A stretch of DNA of 64,000 nucleotides from positions 62,001 through 126,000 of the forward strand of contig JACIXB010000021.1 in assembly GCA_014360685.1 (NCBI GenBank), given 5' to 3'. Under the pieces are notes generated by a model. The model was not told where the DNA came from and did not search any database. It saw only the letters and a list, made by a program, of their open reading frames with translations. Origin of the DNA: Actinomycetota bacterium. GTDB lineage: Bacteria; Actinomycetota; Geothermincolia; Geothermincolales; RBG-13-55-18. Made by a program: the position numbers and the translations under genes. Below, piece by piece: positions 8,982 to 17,260 of this stretch; positions within the stretch are counted from its first letter, which is position 1, and every line of letters starts with the position of its first letter.

Positions 8982-9791
8982 ATGTCGCGCGAGGCCATAA
9001 CCCCCTTCCTGTATCGCGTCGCGGCGGGCGCCGCCACGAGGGACTCCTGGAGGCGGGCCCTGGTGGGATTGGCGCTCCTGGCCCTGCTCATGGCCGCGGT
9101 ATCCTTACTTTCCGCGAGGATGAAGGGAGGGGAGAGCGCCGCCCGGGCGTTGGGCGGGGTGGAGGATGGAGAATCGGCCGCGGGAGAAAGGGATGCTGTC
9201 GGCGCCGGGGAAGAGGGGGAGATGGCCGACGCGGCGGAGGGGGATCCCGCCCCGCGGGACGAGGAGCCTGCCGCGGAGGGAGAAAGCGCCATCCGGAGCG
9301 CGGTGGACAACGAGCCGGGAGACTTAGGCGGCGAGGCGCGGCCCGGGGGATCCCGGGAAGCTCCTTCCCTCGACCTGGGGGGAAGCCTGCTCAAGGTTTT
9401 CCTGGGACTGGCGGCGGTGATCGTCCTCATCGCGGTGGTCAGGCTCCTGGCGGCAAGGAAAAGCGGAAGGAAAGGGGGTCTGGCCCCGGGGAGGCTGGAG
9501 GTGGTGGGTTACACCCCGTTGGGGCCCGCCTCGGGGATCTACGAGGTCAGGGCGGGGAACAGGGTACTCATGGTCGGCGAGGCGGAAAAGGGGCTCAGCC
9601 TACTGGGAGAAGTGGACGCGGAGTCATTGGTGAGGGCGGAAGACGCCGAGCTCCTGGAGGACGAGTTCCTGGCCCTGATCCGGGAGGAGATGGCCTCTCC
9701 CTCCAGGACGGAGCAAGTACCGGGGAGGCGCCCCCTTCTCGAGGAACTCAAATGGAAGACGGCGAGGAAGCGCGGGCGCGCGCGGAGATGA
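8982..9791 (+). CDS. fliO: Flagellar biosynthesis protein FliO
   Basis: Small membrane protein that helps assemble the FliP ring of the export gate. 269 residues, longer than many FliO. It has an N-terminal hydrophobic segment (about 25-43), an acidic low-complexity stretch (about 48-125), a second membrane segment (about 133-157), and a C-terminal domain with the typical pattern RLEVVGYTPLG and RVLMVGEAEKGLSLLGEV. Five bp after fliY; its stop overlaps the fliP start. Confidence 0.82.
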   Translation: MSREAITPFLYRVAAGAATRDSWRRALVGLALLALLMAAVSLLSARMKGGESAARALGGVEDGESAAGERDAVGAGEEGEMADAAEGDPAPRDEEPAAEGESAIRSAVDNEPGDLGGEARPGGSREAPSLDLGGSLLKVFLGLAAVIVLIAVVRLLAARKSGRKGGLAPGRLEVVGYTPLGPASGIYEVRAGNRVLMVGEAEKGLSLLGEVDAESLVRAEDAELLEDEFLALIREEMASPSRTEQVPGRRPLLEELKWKTARKRGRARR

Positions 9792-10582
9792 CCGAAGGCA
9801 GAAAATGGATGAGCGGGAAAAAACGAACCATACCCCCGGTCGTGGGAGCGGCGCTGGTCTTCTTACTGGCCGCGGCGTTTCTCTTGGCGGGGACGCGGGG
9901 CGCCGTGGCCCAGCCGGAGGAGGGCGGGCTCATGGATACCCTGGAGGAGGGCTCGAGGAGCAATTCCCTGGTGCAACTCTTGATCGTCGTCACCCTCTTG
10001 GCCCTCATTCCCACCGTGCTCATCTGCATGACCTGCTTCACCAGGGTGGTGGTCATCCTGTCCTTCATGCGCAACGCCATAGGCACCGCCCAGCTCCCGC
10101 CCAACCAGGTGATAATCGGGGTGGCCCTCTTCCTCTCCCTTTTCATCATGTCGCCGGTGGTCAACAGGATAAACAACGAGGCGGTGAAACCCTACATGGA
10201 GGGGTCTATCCAGAGGGAGGAGGCCTTCAGGCGCGGCCTGGAACCCCTGCGGGAATTCATGCTGCGCCAGACGGAGGAGAAGGACCTGGAGCTCTTCGTG
10301 GACCTCTCCTCCGAGGAAAGTCCGGAGAGCCCGGAGCAGGTCTCCACCATGGTCCTGGTTCCCGCCTTCGTGGTGAGCGAGTTGAAGAAGGCCTTCATCA
10401 TCGCCTTCCTCATCTTCATACCCTTCCTGATCATAGATATACTGGTCTCGGGCACCCTCATGTCCATGGGCATGCTCATGCTCCCGCCCATGATCATATC
10501 CCTCCCCTTCAAGCTTCTGCTCTTCGTCCTGGTGGACGGGTGGGGGCTGGTGATCCGGTCGTTGATAACCAGCTTCAGGTGA
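9788..10582 (+). CDS. fliP: Flagellar export gate protein FliP
   Basis: 264 residues. A signal peptide-like hydrophobic segment ends near GTRGAVAQP. The conserved stretch TCFTRVVVILSFMRNAIGT, MSPVVNRINNEAVKPYMEG and the last two membrane helices (FIPFLIIDILV, PPMIISLPFKLLLFVLVDGW) are typical of FliP. The start overlaps the fliO stop as ATGA, implying translational coupling; a second Met lies at 9809. Confidence 0.95.
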   Translation: MTEGRKWMSGKKRTIPPVVGAALVFLLAAAFLLAGTRGAVAQPEEGGLMDTLEEGSRSNSLVQLLIVVTLLALIPTVLICMTCFTRVVVILSFMRNAIGTAQLPPNQVIIGVALFLSLFIMSPVVNRINNEAVKPYMEGSIQREEAFRRGLEPLREFMLRQTEEKDLELFVDLSSEESPESPEQVSTMVLVPAFVVSELKKAFIIAFLIFIPFLIIDILVSGTLMSMGMLMLPPMIISLPFKLLLFVLVDGWGLVIRSLITSFR

Positions 10583-10649
10583 CGGTGGCGGAGGAAGGGA
10601 GGGAGATCTCGGAAAATGCCGGGAGGAGCCCGGGCGGAGGAGAGGACGC

Positions 10650-10904
10650 ATGCTGGAGATAGTGGGACGGGCCTTTTTCCTGGCCCTCATGATGTTGCTG
10701 CCCCTACTGGGGGTGACCATGCTTGTGGGGGTGATCATCAGCATCCTGCAGGCCGCCACCCAGATACAGGAGATGACCCTGACCTTCATCCCCAAGCTCT
10801 TCGTTACCCTGCTTATGGTCATCCTGGCCGGTCCGTGGATCATCAGGACCCTGGTCAACTTCACCCTGGAGATATTCAGGAACATACCGGAGTTCATCCG
10901 CTGA
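10650..10904 (+). CDS. fliQ: Flagellar export gate protein FliQ
   Basis: 84 residues, two membrane helices, normal length. The pattern ISILQAATQIQEMTLTFIPK is diagnostic. It follows fliP and precedes fliR as in nearly all flagellar gate operons. GGAGGAGAG lies upstream of the ATG. Confidence 0.95.
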   Translation: MLEIVGRAFFLALMMLLPLLGVTMLVGVIISILQAATQIQEMTLTFIPKLFVTLLMVILAGPWIIRTLVNFTLEIFRNIPEFIR

Positions 10905-11036
10905 AGCGCCGAGAGTAGGGACGGGAGGCCGCACGGCTCTGGAGGAAAGGTTTGGTGAGGCGATGACGGCGAGTTGGCGGCCGAAGACGGGGGTTCCGGA
11001 CGCCCCGGAGGTAAGCTCCTTGCCCGGGGAGGTGGG

Positions 11037-11795
11037 ATGATGGCCTTTCCGGCCAACGAGGCCACCATGTCCGCTTTCCTGCTGGTTTTGGGACGCGTGG
11101 CCGGGGCGGTGGCCGCGTCGCCCTTTTTCAGGCGGGGGCAGGTCCCCGTGCTGGTGCGGGCTTGCCTCTCTTTACTCCTCGCCCTCTTCCTCGCTCCCCT
11201 GGTGGGGGTGGAGGCCCTGCGGCTGGACCTCGCCTTTCCCCTGCGGCTCACCTACGAGGTGTTGGTGGGGGTGTTTCTGGGCTACCTCTTCACGCTGGTG
11301 GTGAGCGGGGTGAGCATGGCGGGAGGGATACTGGACTTCGAGATGGGGTTCGGGCTGGCGCATTCCTTCGATCCCAACTCGGGTTCCTACGCCAGCCTCC
11401 TGTCCCGCTTCTACCTGATGCTGGCGGTGCTGGTATTCTACCTGGCCGGGGGGCACCGGCTGCTGGTGGTCTCCATCCTGGCCAGTTACCGGGTCTTTCC
11501 GGCGGGCAGCCTGGCCCTGCCGGAGATCATTTCCACCGCCTCGGCCAAGGCGGCCGCCGAGGTGTTCGTGGTGGCCGTGAAGGTGGCCGCTCCCGTGATG
11601 GGAGCCCTTTTCGTGGCCGACGTGGTGTTCGGTCTGGTGGCGCGCTCCGTGCCCCAGCTCAACGTCTTCGTCCTGGGGATCCCCCTCAAGGTGCTCCTGG
11701 GCCTATTGGCCGTGGCCGTGACCATGCCCGCCACGGTGTTCTTTCTGCATCGCCTTTTCGAGGGTTTCGAGGGCTGGCTGGCGGGGGCCTGGTGA
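11037..11795 (+). CDS. fliR: Flagellar export gate protein FliR
   Basis: About 252 residues with six hydrophobic segments. LRLTYEVLVGVFLGYLF, AGGILDFEMGFGLAHSFDP and VPQLNVFVLGIPLKVLLGL are family signatures. ATG 11037 has GGGGAGGTGGG directly upstream; an upstream in-frame TTG (10974) would add a Gly-rich extension with no homologue. Gate subunit between fliQ and flhB. Confidence 0.93.
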   Translation: MMAFPANEATMSAFLLVLGRVAGAVAASPFFRRGQVPVLVRACLSLLLALFLAPLVGVEALRLDLAFPLRLTYEVLVGVFLGYLFTLVVSGVSMAGGILDFEMGFGLAHSFDPNSGSYASLLSRFYLMLAVLVFYLAGGHRLLVVSILASYRVFPAGSLALPEIISTASAKAAAEVFVVAVKVAAPVMGALFVADVVFGLVARSVPQLNVFVLGIPLKVLLGLLAVAVTMPATVFFLHRLFEGFEGWLAGAW

Positions 11796-11846
11796 GCAGG
11801 GGGCTTGCGGGCGGGGTTTTCGCGCTTGGCGAGAGGAGGATGAGGG

Positions 11847-12914
11847 TTGCCGAGGGAGGAGAGGACGGAAAAGGCCACTCCCAAGAAAAGGGAGGACGTG
11901 CGCAAAAAGGAGGGGATGGCCGCCCGGAGCGCGGATCTCACCTCCGGGGTCATGTTCCTCTTTTCCGTTTTCTTCCTCCGGCTCTGGGGGCCTTCCCTCT
12001 TCAGCCATTTCGCCTCTTTGGTGGAAGGCGGGTTGGCCACGGCGGGAGAGGAGGCCACATCCGCCGCCATCCTCAGGAACCTGAAGGCGGGACTGGTGGG
12101 GATGATGGGCACGCTCGCCCCCCTCGCACTGGCCCTTTTCGCCGTGGCCCTGCTGATCAACGGTCTCCAGGTCAAGTTGTACTTCGTGCCCAAGGCGGTG
12201 AAGCCGAGGGGCGAGAGGATTAACCCGATCCTGGGATTGAAGCGGCTCTTCTCCCCGCGCTCCCTCGCCGAGTTGGTGAAGAACGTGGCCAAGGTGGCCC
12301 TGGTGGGCGCGGTGGCCTATTACTCGGTGAGATCCGATTACGTGAAGCTGCACGCCATGGTGGGAGCGGGGGTGACCCAGGCGCTGACGGCTTACATGCG
12401 GGTCGTATTCAACGCCGCCTTCAAGGTGGCCCTGGCCATGTTCGCCGTCGGATGCGCCGACTACGGTTACCAGAAGTGGGAGTTCGAGCGCAACATCCGC
12501 ATGACCCGGCAGGAGATAAAGGAGGAGTTCAGGCAGACGGAGGGGGATCCCAACCTCAGGGCGGCCATCCGCTCGCGCATGCGGGAGATAGCCCGCAGGA
12601 GGATGATGCAGAGGCTTCCGGAGGCCACCATGGTGGTCACCAACCCCAGGCATTACGCCGTGGCCCTGCAGTACAGGAAGCGCATGCCCGCCCCCAGGGT
12701 CATCGCCAAGGGAGTGGATTTCCTGGCCCTGCGCATCCGCGAGGAGGCGGAAAAACTGGGCATCCCGGTGGTGGAGGACCCTCCGCTGGCCCGCGCCCTG
12801 TACGCCTCGGTGGAGGTGGACCAGGAGATACCGCCCGAGCTCTACAAGGCCGTGGCCGAGGTGTTGGCCTACCTCATCAGCGTGGACGTGAGGATGGCGG
12901 CCAGGATAGCCTGA
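11847..12914 (+). CDS. flhB: Flagellar export switch protein FlhB (NPRH variant)
   Basis: 355 residues: the N-terminal basic EERTEKATPKKREDVRKKE, four membrane helices, and a cytoplasmic autocleavage domain. FlhB switches export from rod/hook to filament substrates after self-cleavage at Asn-Pro-Thr-His. Here codons 266-269 (12642-12653) read Asn-Pro-Arg-His, so the Thr is Arg while the Asn-Pro bond remains. The rest of the domain (HYAVALQY, AKGVDFLALRIREEA, LARALYASVEVDQEIP) is normal. TTG start behind GAGGAGG. Confidence 0.94.
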   Translation: MPREERTEKATPKKREDVRKKEGMAARSADLTSGVMFLFSVFFLRLWGPSLFSHFASLVEGGLATAGEEATSAAILRNLKAGLVGMMGTLAPLALALFAVALLINGLQVKLYFVPKAVKPRGERINPILGLKRLFSPRSLAELVKNVAKVALVGAVAYYSVRSDYVKLHAMVGAGVTQALTAYMRVVFNAAFKVALAMFAVGCADYGYQKWEFERNIRMTRQEIKEEFRQTEGDPNLRAAIRSRMREIARRRMMQRLPEATMVVTNPRHYAVALQYRKRMPAPRVIAKGVDFLALRIREEAEKLGIPVVEDPPLARALYASVEVDQEIPPELYKAVAEVLAYLISVDVRMAARIA

Positions 12915-13004
12915 GCGGGCAGATAGGGGACCCGTCGGGAGGTTCACAGGGTATGGGCGAACGGTGGACGGGGGGAAGGAAAGAGGTTACGCGAGGCTGG
13001 TAGG

Positions 13005-15092
13005 ATGAAGGCTTCACGCCTGGACCGCTACAGCGATTTTCTGACCGCGGGGATCGTGGTCCTCATCGTCATCATGATCCTCGTGCCCTTGTCCCCCTTC
13101 GTACTCGATCTGCTGATAGCCTTCAACTTCGCCCTCTCTCTCCTGGTGATGCTGGTGACCATGTACACCCAGGAGCCCCTGCATTTCTCCGTCTTCCCCA
13201 CCTTGCTCCTCTTGGCCACCGTCTTCCGGCTGGCCATCAACATCGCCGTTACCAGGCAGATACTGGTCAACGCCAACGCCGGCGCCATGGTCAACGCCTT
13301 CGGGAACTTCGTCATCTCCGGGAACCTGATCGTGGGACTGGTGGTCTTCTTCATCATCGTCATCGTCCAGTTCGTGGTCATCACCAGCGGCGCCAACCGG
13401 GTGGCGGAGGTGGCCGCCCGCTTCACCCTGGACGCCATGCCCGGAAAGCAGATGAGCATCGACGCGGACCTCAACGCCGGATTGATCAGCGAGGAGGAGG
13501 CCAGGAAAAGAAGGGAGGACGTGGCCAGGGAGGCCGACTTCTACGGGGCCATGGACGGCGCCAGCAAGTTCGTCAAGGGGGATGCCATAGCCGCCGTGGT
13601 GGTGGTATTCGTTAACCTGCTGGGCGGGTTGGCGGTGGGGGCCTTACAGAAGGGGATGGACCTCAATGCCGCCGTGAACACCTACAGCCTCTTGACCATA
13701 GGCGCCGGGTTGGTGGTCCAGGTGCCGGCCCTGCTGGTGTCCACGGCCACCGGGGTGATCATCACCAGGGCGGCGGCGGAGGCCAACCTGGGCTCCGACC
13801 TCTCCCGCCAGCTTCTGAGGCAGCCCAGGGCTCTCCAGATAGGGGCGGGGATCATCGGACTCATGGCCCTGCTCCCCGGGCTTCCCAAGATTTCCCTTTT
13901 GGCTATGGCCCTGGGGACCTTCGGCGTGTCCCTGGCCCTCAGGCGGGAGGTCAAGGAGACGGTTCCGGAGGCCGAGGTGGAGGAGGAACCGCTGGGCCCC
14001 CGCACCAGGGAGGAGGTCCTGGAACTGGTGAAGGTGGACCCCATGGAGCTCGAGCTGGGTTATGACCTGATCCCGGTGGTGGATCCCGGCTCGGGAAGCG
14101 ATTTCATGGACCGGGTGGTCCTGGTGCGCCGCCAGATAGCCCTGGAGCTGGGCATCGTGGTCCCGCCCATCCGCCTGCGGGATAACCTCACGCTCTCGCC
14201 CAACCAGTACCGGATACTCATCCGTGGCGCAGAGGTGGCTAGGGGGGAGTTGCAGACCAGGGGTTATTTGGCCTTGAACCCTGGGGATACGGAAGCCACG
14301 TTGCCCGGAATCCCCACCACCGAGCCCGCTTTCGGCCTCCCCGCCCTGTGGATAGGCGAGGACATGGTGGAGGCCGCCAAGTCCGCCGGGTACACGGTGG
14401 TGGACCCGGCGTCCGTGCTTCTGACCCACCTCACGGAGACCATAAGGAGACACGCCGGCGAGCTCCTGAGCCGGCAGGATACCCAGGCCCTCCTGGACCT
14501 GGTCAAGAGGGACAACCCGGTGGTGGTGGAGGAGCTGGTGCCCGGGCAGTTGACCATGGGCGAGGTGCACCGCGTGCTGCAGAAGCTCCTCGAGGAGGGT
14601 ATCCCGGTGAGGGACCTGGTGACCATCCTGGAGGTTCTCGGGGACCGCTCGCGGGTGACACGGGACGTGGACCTCTTGACGGAGAGCGTCCGGCACGCCC
14701 TGTCCCGCACCATCACCCGCAAGTACCTTGCGGACGAGGGCGTGCTGCAGGTCATAACCCTGGATCCCGCCCTGGAGCGGGCGGTGGAGGAATCCGTGGA
14801 GCAGGTGGGGGGCGAGCTGGTCCTGGCCATGGACCCGGCCCTGACCGAGAGGTTCATAACCAGGCTGGCCGGGGTGGTAGAGGAGGCCGCCAGGGGAGGG
14901 AACCAGCCCATCCTGCTCTGCGGTACGGGCGTGCGGCGCATGCTGCGGCGCCTGCTGGCCCGCATCATGCCCCACCTGGCGGTCATCTCCTACGAGGAGG
15001 TGGCCCCGGGCGTGGAGATCAGGTCCCTGGGCATGGTGGACGTCGGGGAGCCCGAGCCCACCGGGTCGCCGGGAGGGAGGAAGGATGCCTGA
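13005..15092 (+). CDS. flhA: Flagellar export gate protein FlhA
   Basis: 695 residues, full length. An N-terminal membrane half of about eight helices includes the conserved cytoplasmic loop (MPGKQMSIDADLNAGLISEEEARKRR, cited here in part; the Asp residues of the loop are present). A C-terminal cytoplasmic domain (from about 340) binds chaperone-substrate complexes. It forms the nonameric export channel ring and drives proton-coupled export with FliI. Confidence 0.97.
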   Translation: MKASRLDRYSDFLTAGIVVLIVIMILVPLSPFVLDLLIAFNFALSLLVMLVTMYTQEPLHFSVFPTLLLLATVFRLAINIAVTRQILVNANAGAMVNAFGNFVISGNLIVGLVVFFIIVIVQFVVITSGANRVAEVAARFTLDAMPGKQMSIDADLNAGLISEEEARKRREDVAREADFYGAMDGASKFVKGDAIAAVVVVFVNLLGGLAVGALQKGMDLNAAVNTYSLLTIGAGLVVQVPALLVSTATGVIITRAAAEANLGSDLSRQLLRQPRALQIGAGIIGLMALLPGLPKISLLAMALGTFGVSLALRREVKETVPEAEVEEEPLGPRTREEVLELVKVDPMELELGYDLIPVVDPGSGSDFMDRVVLVRRQIALELGIVVPPIRLRDNLTLSPNQYRILIRGAEVARGELQTRGYLALNPGDTEATLPGIPTTEPAFGLPALWIGEDMVEAAKSAGYTVVDPASVLLTHLTETIRRHAGELLSRQDTQALLDLVKRDNPVVVEELVPGQLTMGEVHRVLQKLLEEGIPVRDLVTILEVLGDRSRVTRDVDLLTESVRHALSRTITRKYLADEGVLQVITLDPALERAVEESVEQVGGELVLAMDPALTERFITRLAGVVEEAARGGNQPILLCGTGVRRMLRRLLARIMPHLAVISYEEVAPGVEIRSLGMVDVGEPEPTGSPGGRKDA

Positions 15093-15125
15093 GGAGGCTG
15101 GCGTGGCAGTGGGAGGTGAGAGGCT

Positions 15126-16178
15126 TTGAGGCTGCGGAGGTACGTGGGACCCGATCTCCCCACCGTCCTGCGCAGAATACGGCGTGAGCTGGGCGAGGAC
15201 GCCGTCATCGTGAGCACGCGGGAGAGGGTGGAGGGAGGCCTTCTGGGGTTCTTTGGAACCAGGGTGGTGGAGGTGCTCGCCGCGGCTTCCCCGGAAGCGG
15301 CTGGCGGGGAAAGGAGGGGCCTCGACCTCTCCCTTCCGGGAGAACTCCCGCGGCCCGGCGGTGCGGGGAAGGACGGCGAACCTCCGCTTACAGGAGACGA
15401 GGATGGCGACGGGGAGGTAGGCTCGGGCCTTGGGATGCCCGCGGGAGGGCGGCCGATGCGGGATTTCGTGCCCTTGGGCATAACCTGCACCGAGGGAGGC
15501 TTTCCCCGACGGGCCCTGTTTTTCGGGCCGCCCGGCTCGGGGAAGACCTCCACCCTGGGGCGCCTGGCTTGGCACTTAGGGGACCGCGGCAGGGTCCGGG
15601 TGGTGAGCGTGGAGGAGGAGGGCAGGCTGAGCGGGGCCTCGCGTTGGAGGGCCTTCTGGGAAGTGCTGGGAGTGGAGTACCTCCCGGTGAGGGGCCTGGA
15701 GGGGTTACGGGAGGCCGGGGCGCAAGGTTGCCAGGCGCTGCTGGTGGACACTCCTCCTCTCAAACGCGACTCGGTGGGGGAGTTGGGGGCCGTCTGCCGG
15801 GAGATGTCCCTGGCCCCTTTCCTGGCCGTGGACGCGGCCATGGACTTCGAGGAGTTCCGCTGTCTGCTGGAGAGCTGCCGGGCGCTTCGGGGCTTGAGGG
15901 TGGTGGTGTGCAAGGTGGACACCGTCTCCACGCCCTCCAGGCGCTTCAGGTGGGCTGACGAGCTGCAGGGCGTGAAGGCATATTTTTCCGACCACCCCGC
16001 CATAAACGTCCCCCTCAAGCCGCTGCTCGCGGGGGGTTCGGCGACGCGCGGCGGGAGGGGGGAACCAACGGGGAGAACGCCGAGGCCCTGGACGCCGTTT
16101 TCCCCGGTCTTGGGGCCTCCGGTTTTCTCAAGGCCTCGCGTAGGCGGGAGTAAAAAGGATTATGGTAATATATGGTAG
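15126..16178 (+). CDS. flhF: Flagellar SRP-like GTPase FlhF, divergent, probable frameshift near 3' end
   Basis: 350 residues as read. The N terminus (MRLRRYVGPDLPTVLRRIRR, then ELGEDAVIVSTR) is the FlhF signature. The P-loop GPPGSGKT lies at 134-141. The G3 motif is DTPP (208-211) where DTAG is usual, and the G4 region is CKVD (262-265) rather than TKxD, so nucleotide binding may be altered. After about codon 302 the product becomes low-complexity, Pro/Arg-rich. In the next frame after the G6 run at 16031-16036, translation continues as a more natural tail including LDAVFPGLGASGFLKASRRR and stops at 16153. No flhG follows. Confidence 0.8.
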   Translation: MRLRRYVGPDLPTVLRRIRRELGEDAVIVSTRERVEGGLLGFFGTRVVEVLAAASPEAAGGERRGLDLSLPGELPRPGGAGKDGEPPLTGDEDGDGEVGSGLGMPAGGRPMRDFVPLGITCTEGGFPRRALFFGPPGSGKTSTLGRLAWHLGDRGRVRVVSVEEEGRLSGASRWRAFWEVLGVEYLPVRGLEGLREAGAQGCQALLVDTPPLKRDSVGELGAVCREMSLAPFLAVDAAMDFEEFRCLLESCRALRGLRVVVCKVDTVSTPSRRFRWADELQGVKAYFSDHPAINVPLKPLLAGGSATRGGRGEPTGRTPRPWTPFSPVLGPPVFSRPRVGGSKKDYGNIW

Positions 16179-16190
16179 GAGCAGCATGCG

Positions 16191-16463
16191 GTGAAGGAGC
16201 TCGTGGACATAGTCAGCGTTTACCTGGCACTGGCCCTGGGAGCCGCGGCCTTCTGGTGGGGCCTTTTCCGTAACTATCCCCTCGAGGACTGCCTGGTAAG
16301 GGCGCTGGCCGCCATGGCCGCCGTCTACGCGGCGGGGCTCCTGGCCCGCCTGGTCATGGCTCTTTTCCTGGCCTTCGGGGGGAGGAAAAACGGCGGCGGG
16401 AAGGCCTCCACGGAGGGCGCCGCCCGTGACCGCGCGGAAGGGGAGGAGGTGCGGGAGGCTTGA
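16191..16463 (+). CDS. Small membrane protein of unknown function
   Basis: 90 residues: two hydrophobic segments (about 7-24 and 37-62) separated by FRNYPLEDCLVR, then a charged tail rich in Gly, Glu and Arg. GTG start. Not a family I recognise. It lies in line with flhF and the next small gene in the flagellar strand direction, so a motility role is inferred from context only. Confidence 0.6.
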   Translation: MKELVDIVSVYLALALGAAAFWWGLFRNYPLEDCLVRALAAMAAVYAAGLLARLVMALFLAFGGRKNGGGKASTEGAARDRAEGEEVREA

Positions 16464-16561
16464 CCGGGGGTGCTTGGGACCGGGAAGCTGCGGACCGGTA
16501 GCGCCGGGCGGTCGGGCGCAGGCGCGCCTTGGGAAACCGCCAGGGATGAGGGGGTGAGAGG

Positions 16562-16888
16562 ATGAACCTGGGCCCCATCGATTTCCAGCACATGGTGACC
16601 ATGTCCAAGGAGATAGAGAGGATACAGCGCCTCCAAGAGGTGCGCCAGCACCACCAGGCGCAGGAGATACCGCAAGCCTATGACAAGAAGGTGGAACGGG
16701 AATCCAGAACGGTGCGGGAGGTGGCCGGCGGAGAGAACAAGCGGGTGGAGGAGAAGGATCGGCGGGAGAAGGAACGCGAGGGCGGGAAGAGGGAGGACAA
16801 AGGAGAGGGGGGTTCGCTGTATAACGGAAAGGCCAACCTGCACCGGCTGGACGAGGTGGAGGAGGGAGAGCACGACCTGCTGGTGTGA
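16562..16888 (+). CDS. Small charged coiled-coil protein in the flagellar cluster
   Basis: 108 residues, starting MNLGPIDFQHMVTMSKEIER and continuing as a Glu/Arg/Lys-rich predicted coiled coil. Short proteins with an N-terminal PIDxQ-like motif and a charged helical body occur at the end of flagellar operons in Clostridia-like genomes; the resemblance is from memory and needs a search. GGGGGTGAG precedes the ATG. Last gene of this strand before a 370-bp gap. Confidence 0.6.
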   Translation: MNLGPIDFQHMVTMSKEIERIQRLQEVRQHHQAQEIPQAYDKKVERESRTVREVAGGENKRVEEKDRREKEREGGKREDKGEGGSLYNGKANLHRLDEVEEGEHDLLV

Positions 16889-17260
16889 GGGGCTTTACCG
16901 GCCTTCCTCGGCTGTGCATGTTCGAGGGGATATGTAGAACTCGGCGGACGGGCTTGAAACAAGGGGTTCAATCCGGATGCCGGGCTTCCGATAAACATGG
17001 TACATGATGCAAGCAGGCGAAGCGGGAGGACGCGTTTATCGGCTTTTACCGGGTGTAAATTAATTTCGGAACGAAGGGATAAACATCGTTAGAGGGGTTT
17101 AGGATGCGAATGGATGAGCGTCATTCGTGAGGGATAACCGCGGGCAAGGTGATCATCATGGCACTTATTGCCGTTTTGAGATCTGGTTTTTGCCGGACAG
17201 GCGGGTGCGGTTGTCCCGGGATGACCTGTTCCGGCTCGGTTTTCCGGAAAGGGGGCGCAT
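16889..17260. other. Intergenic region with palindromic GATAAAC motifs
   Basis: 372 bp without a gene. It holds the inverted repeat CCGATAAAC / GTTTATCGG (separate entry), a further GATAAACAT at 17078-17086, and an AT-rich patch (17056-17066). It must contain the promoter of the NarL-type regulator at 17261. TGGCAC at 17159 is spaced wrongly from TTGCC for a sigma-54 site. Confidence 0.4.
16968..17043. promoter_or_regulatory. Sigma-28-like boxes within an inverted repeat
   Basis: Plus strand: TCAA (16968-16971), 16 nt, CCGATAA (16988-16994). Minus strand: TAAT, 15 nt, then a perfect GCCGATAA (17043 down to 17036). The two -10-like boxes form a perfect 9-bp inverted repeat, CCGATAAAC (16988-16996) and GTTTATCGG (17034-17042). 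Either facing sigma-28 promoters or an operator for a dimeric regulator. The plus-strand copy would serve the gene at 17261. Confidence 0.35.

Noticed and set aside
13644-15575. 643-codon minus-strand frame across flhA and flhF
   Set aside because: Shadow of flhA; His/Gln/Gly-rich composition typical of the complementary frame and no family motif.
16961-16980. tRNA T-arm-like GGGGTTCAATCC
   Set aside because: The flanks cannot form the T-stem and no acceptor or anticodon arm is nearby.
17159-17173. Sigma-54-like TGGCAC ... TTGCC
   Set aside because: Only 3 nt between the elements instead of 5, so the spacing is wrong.
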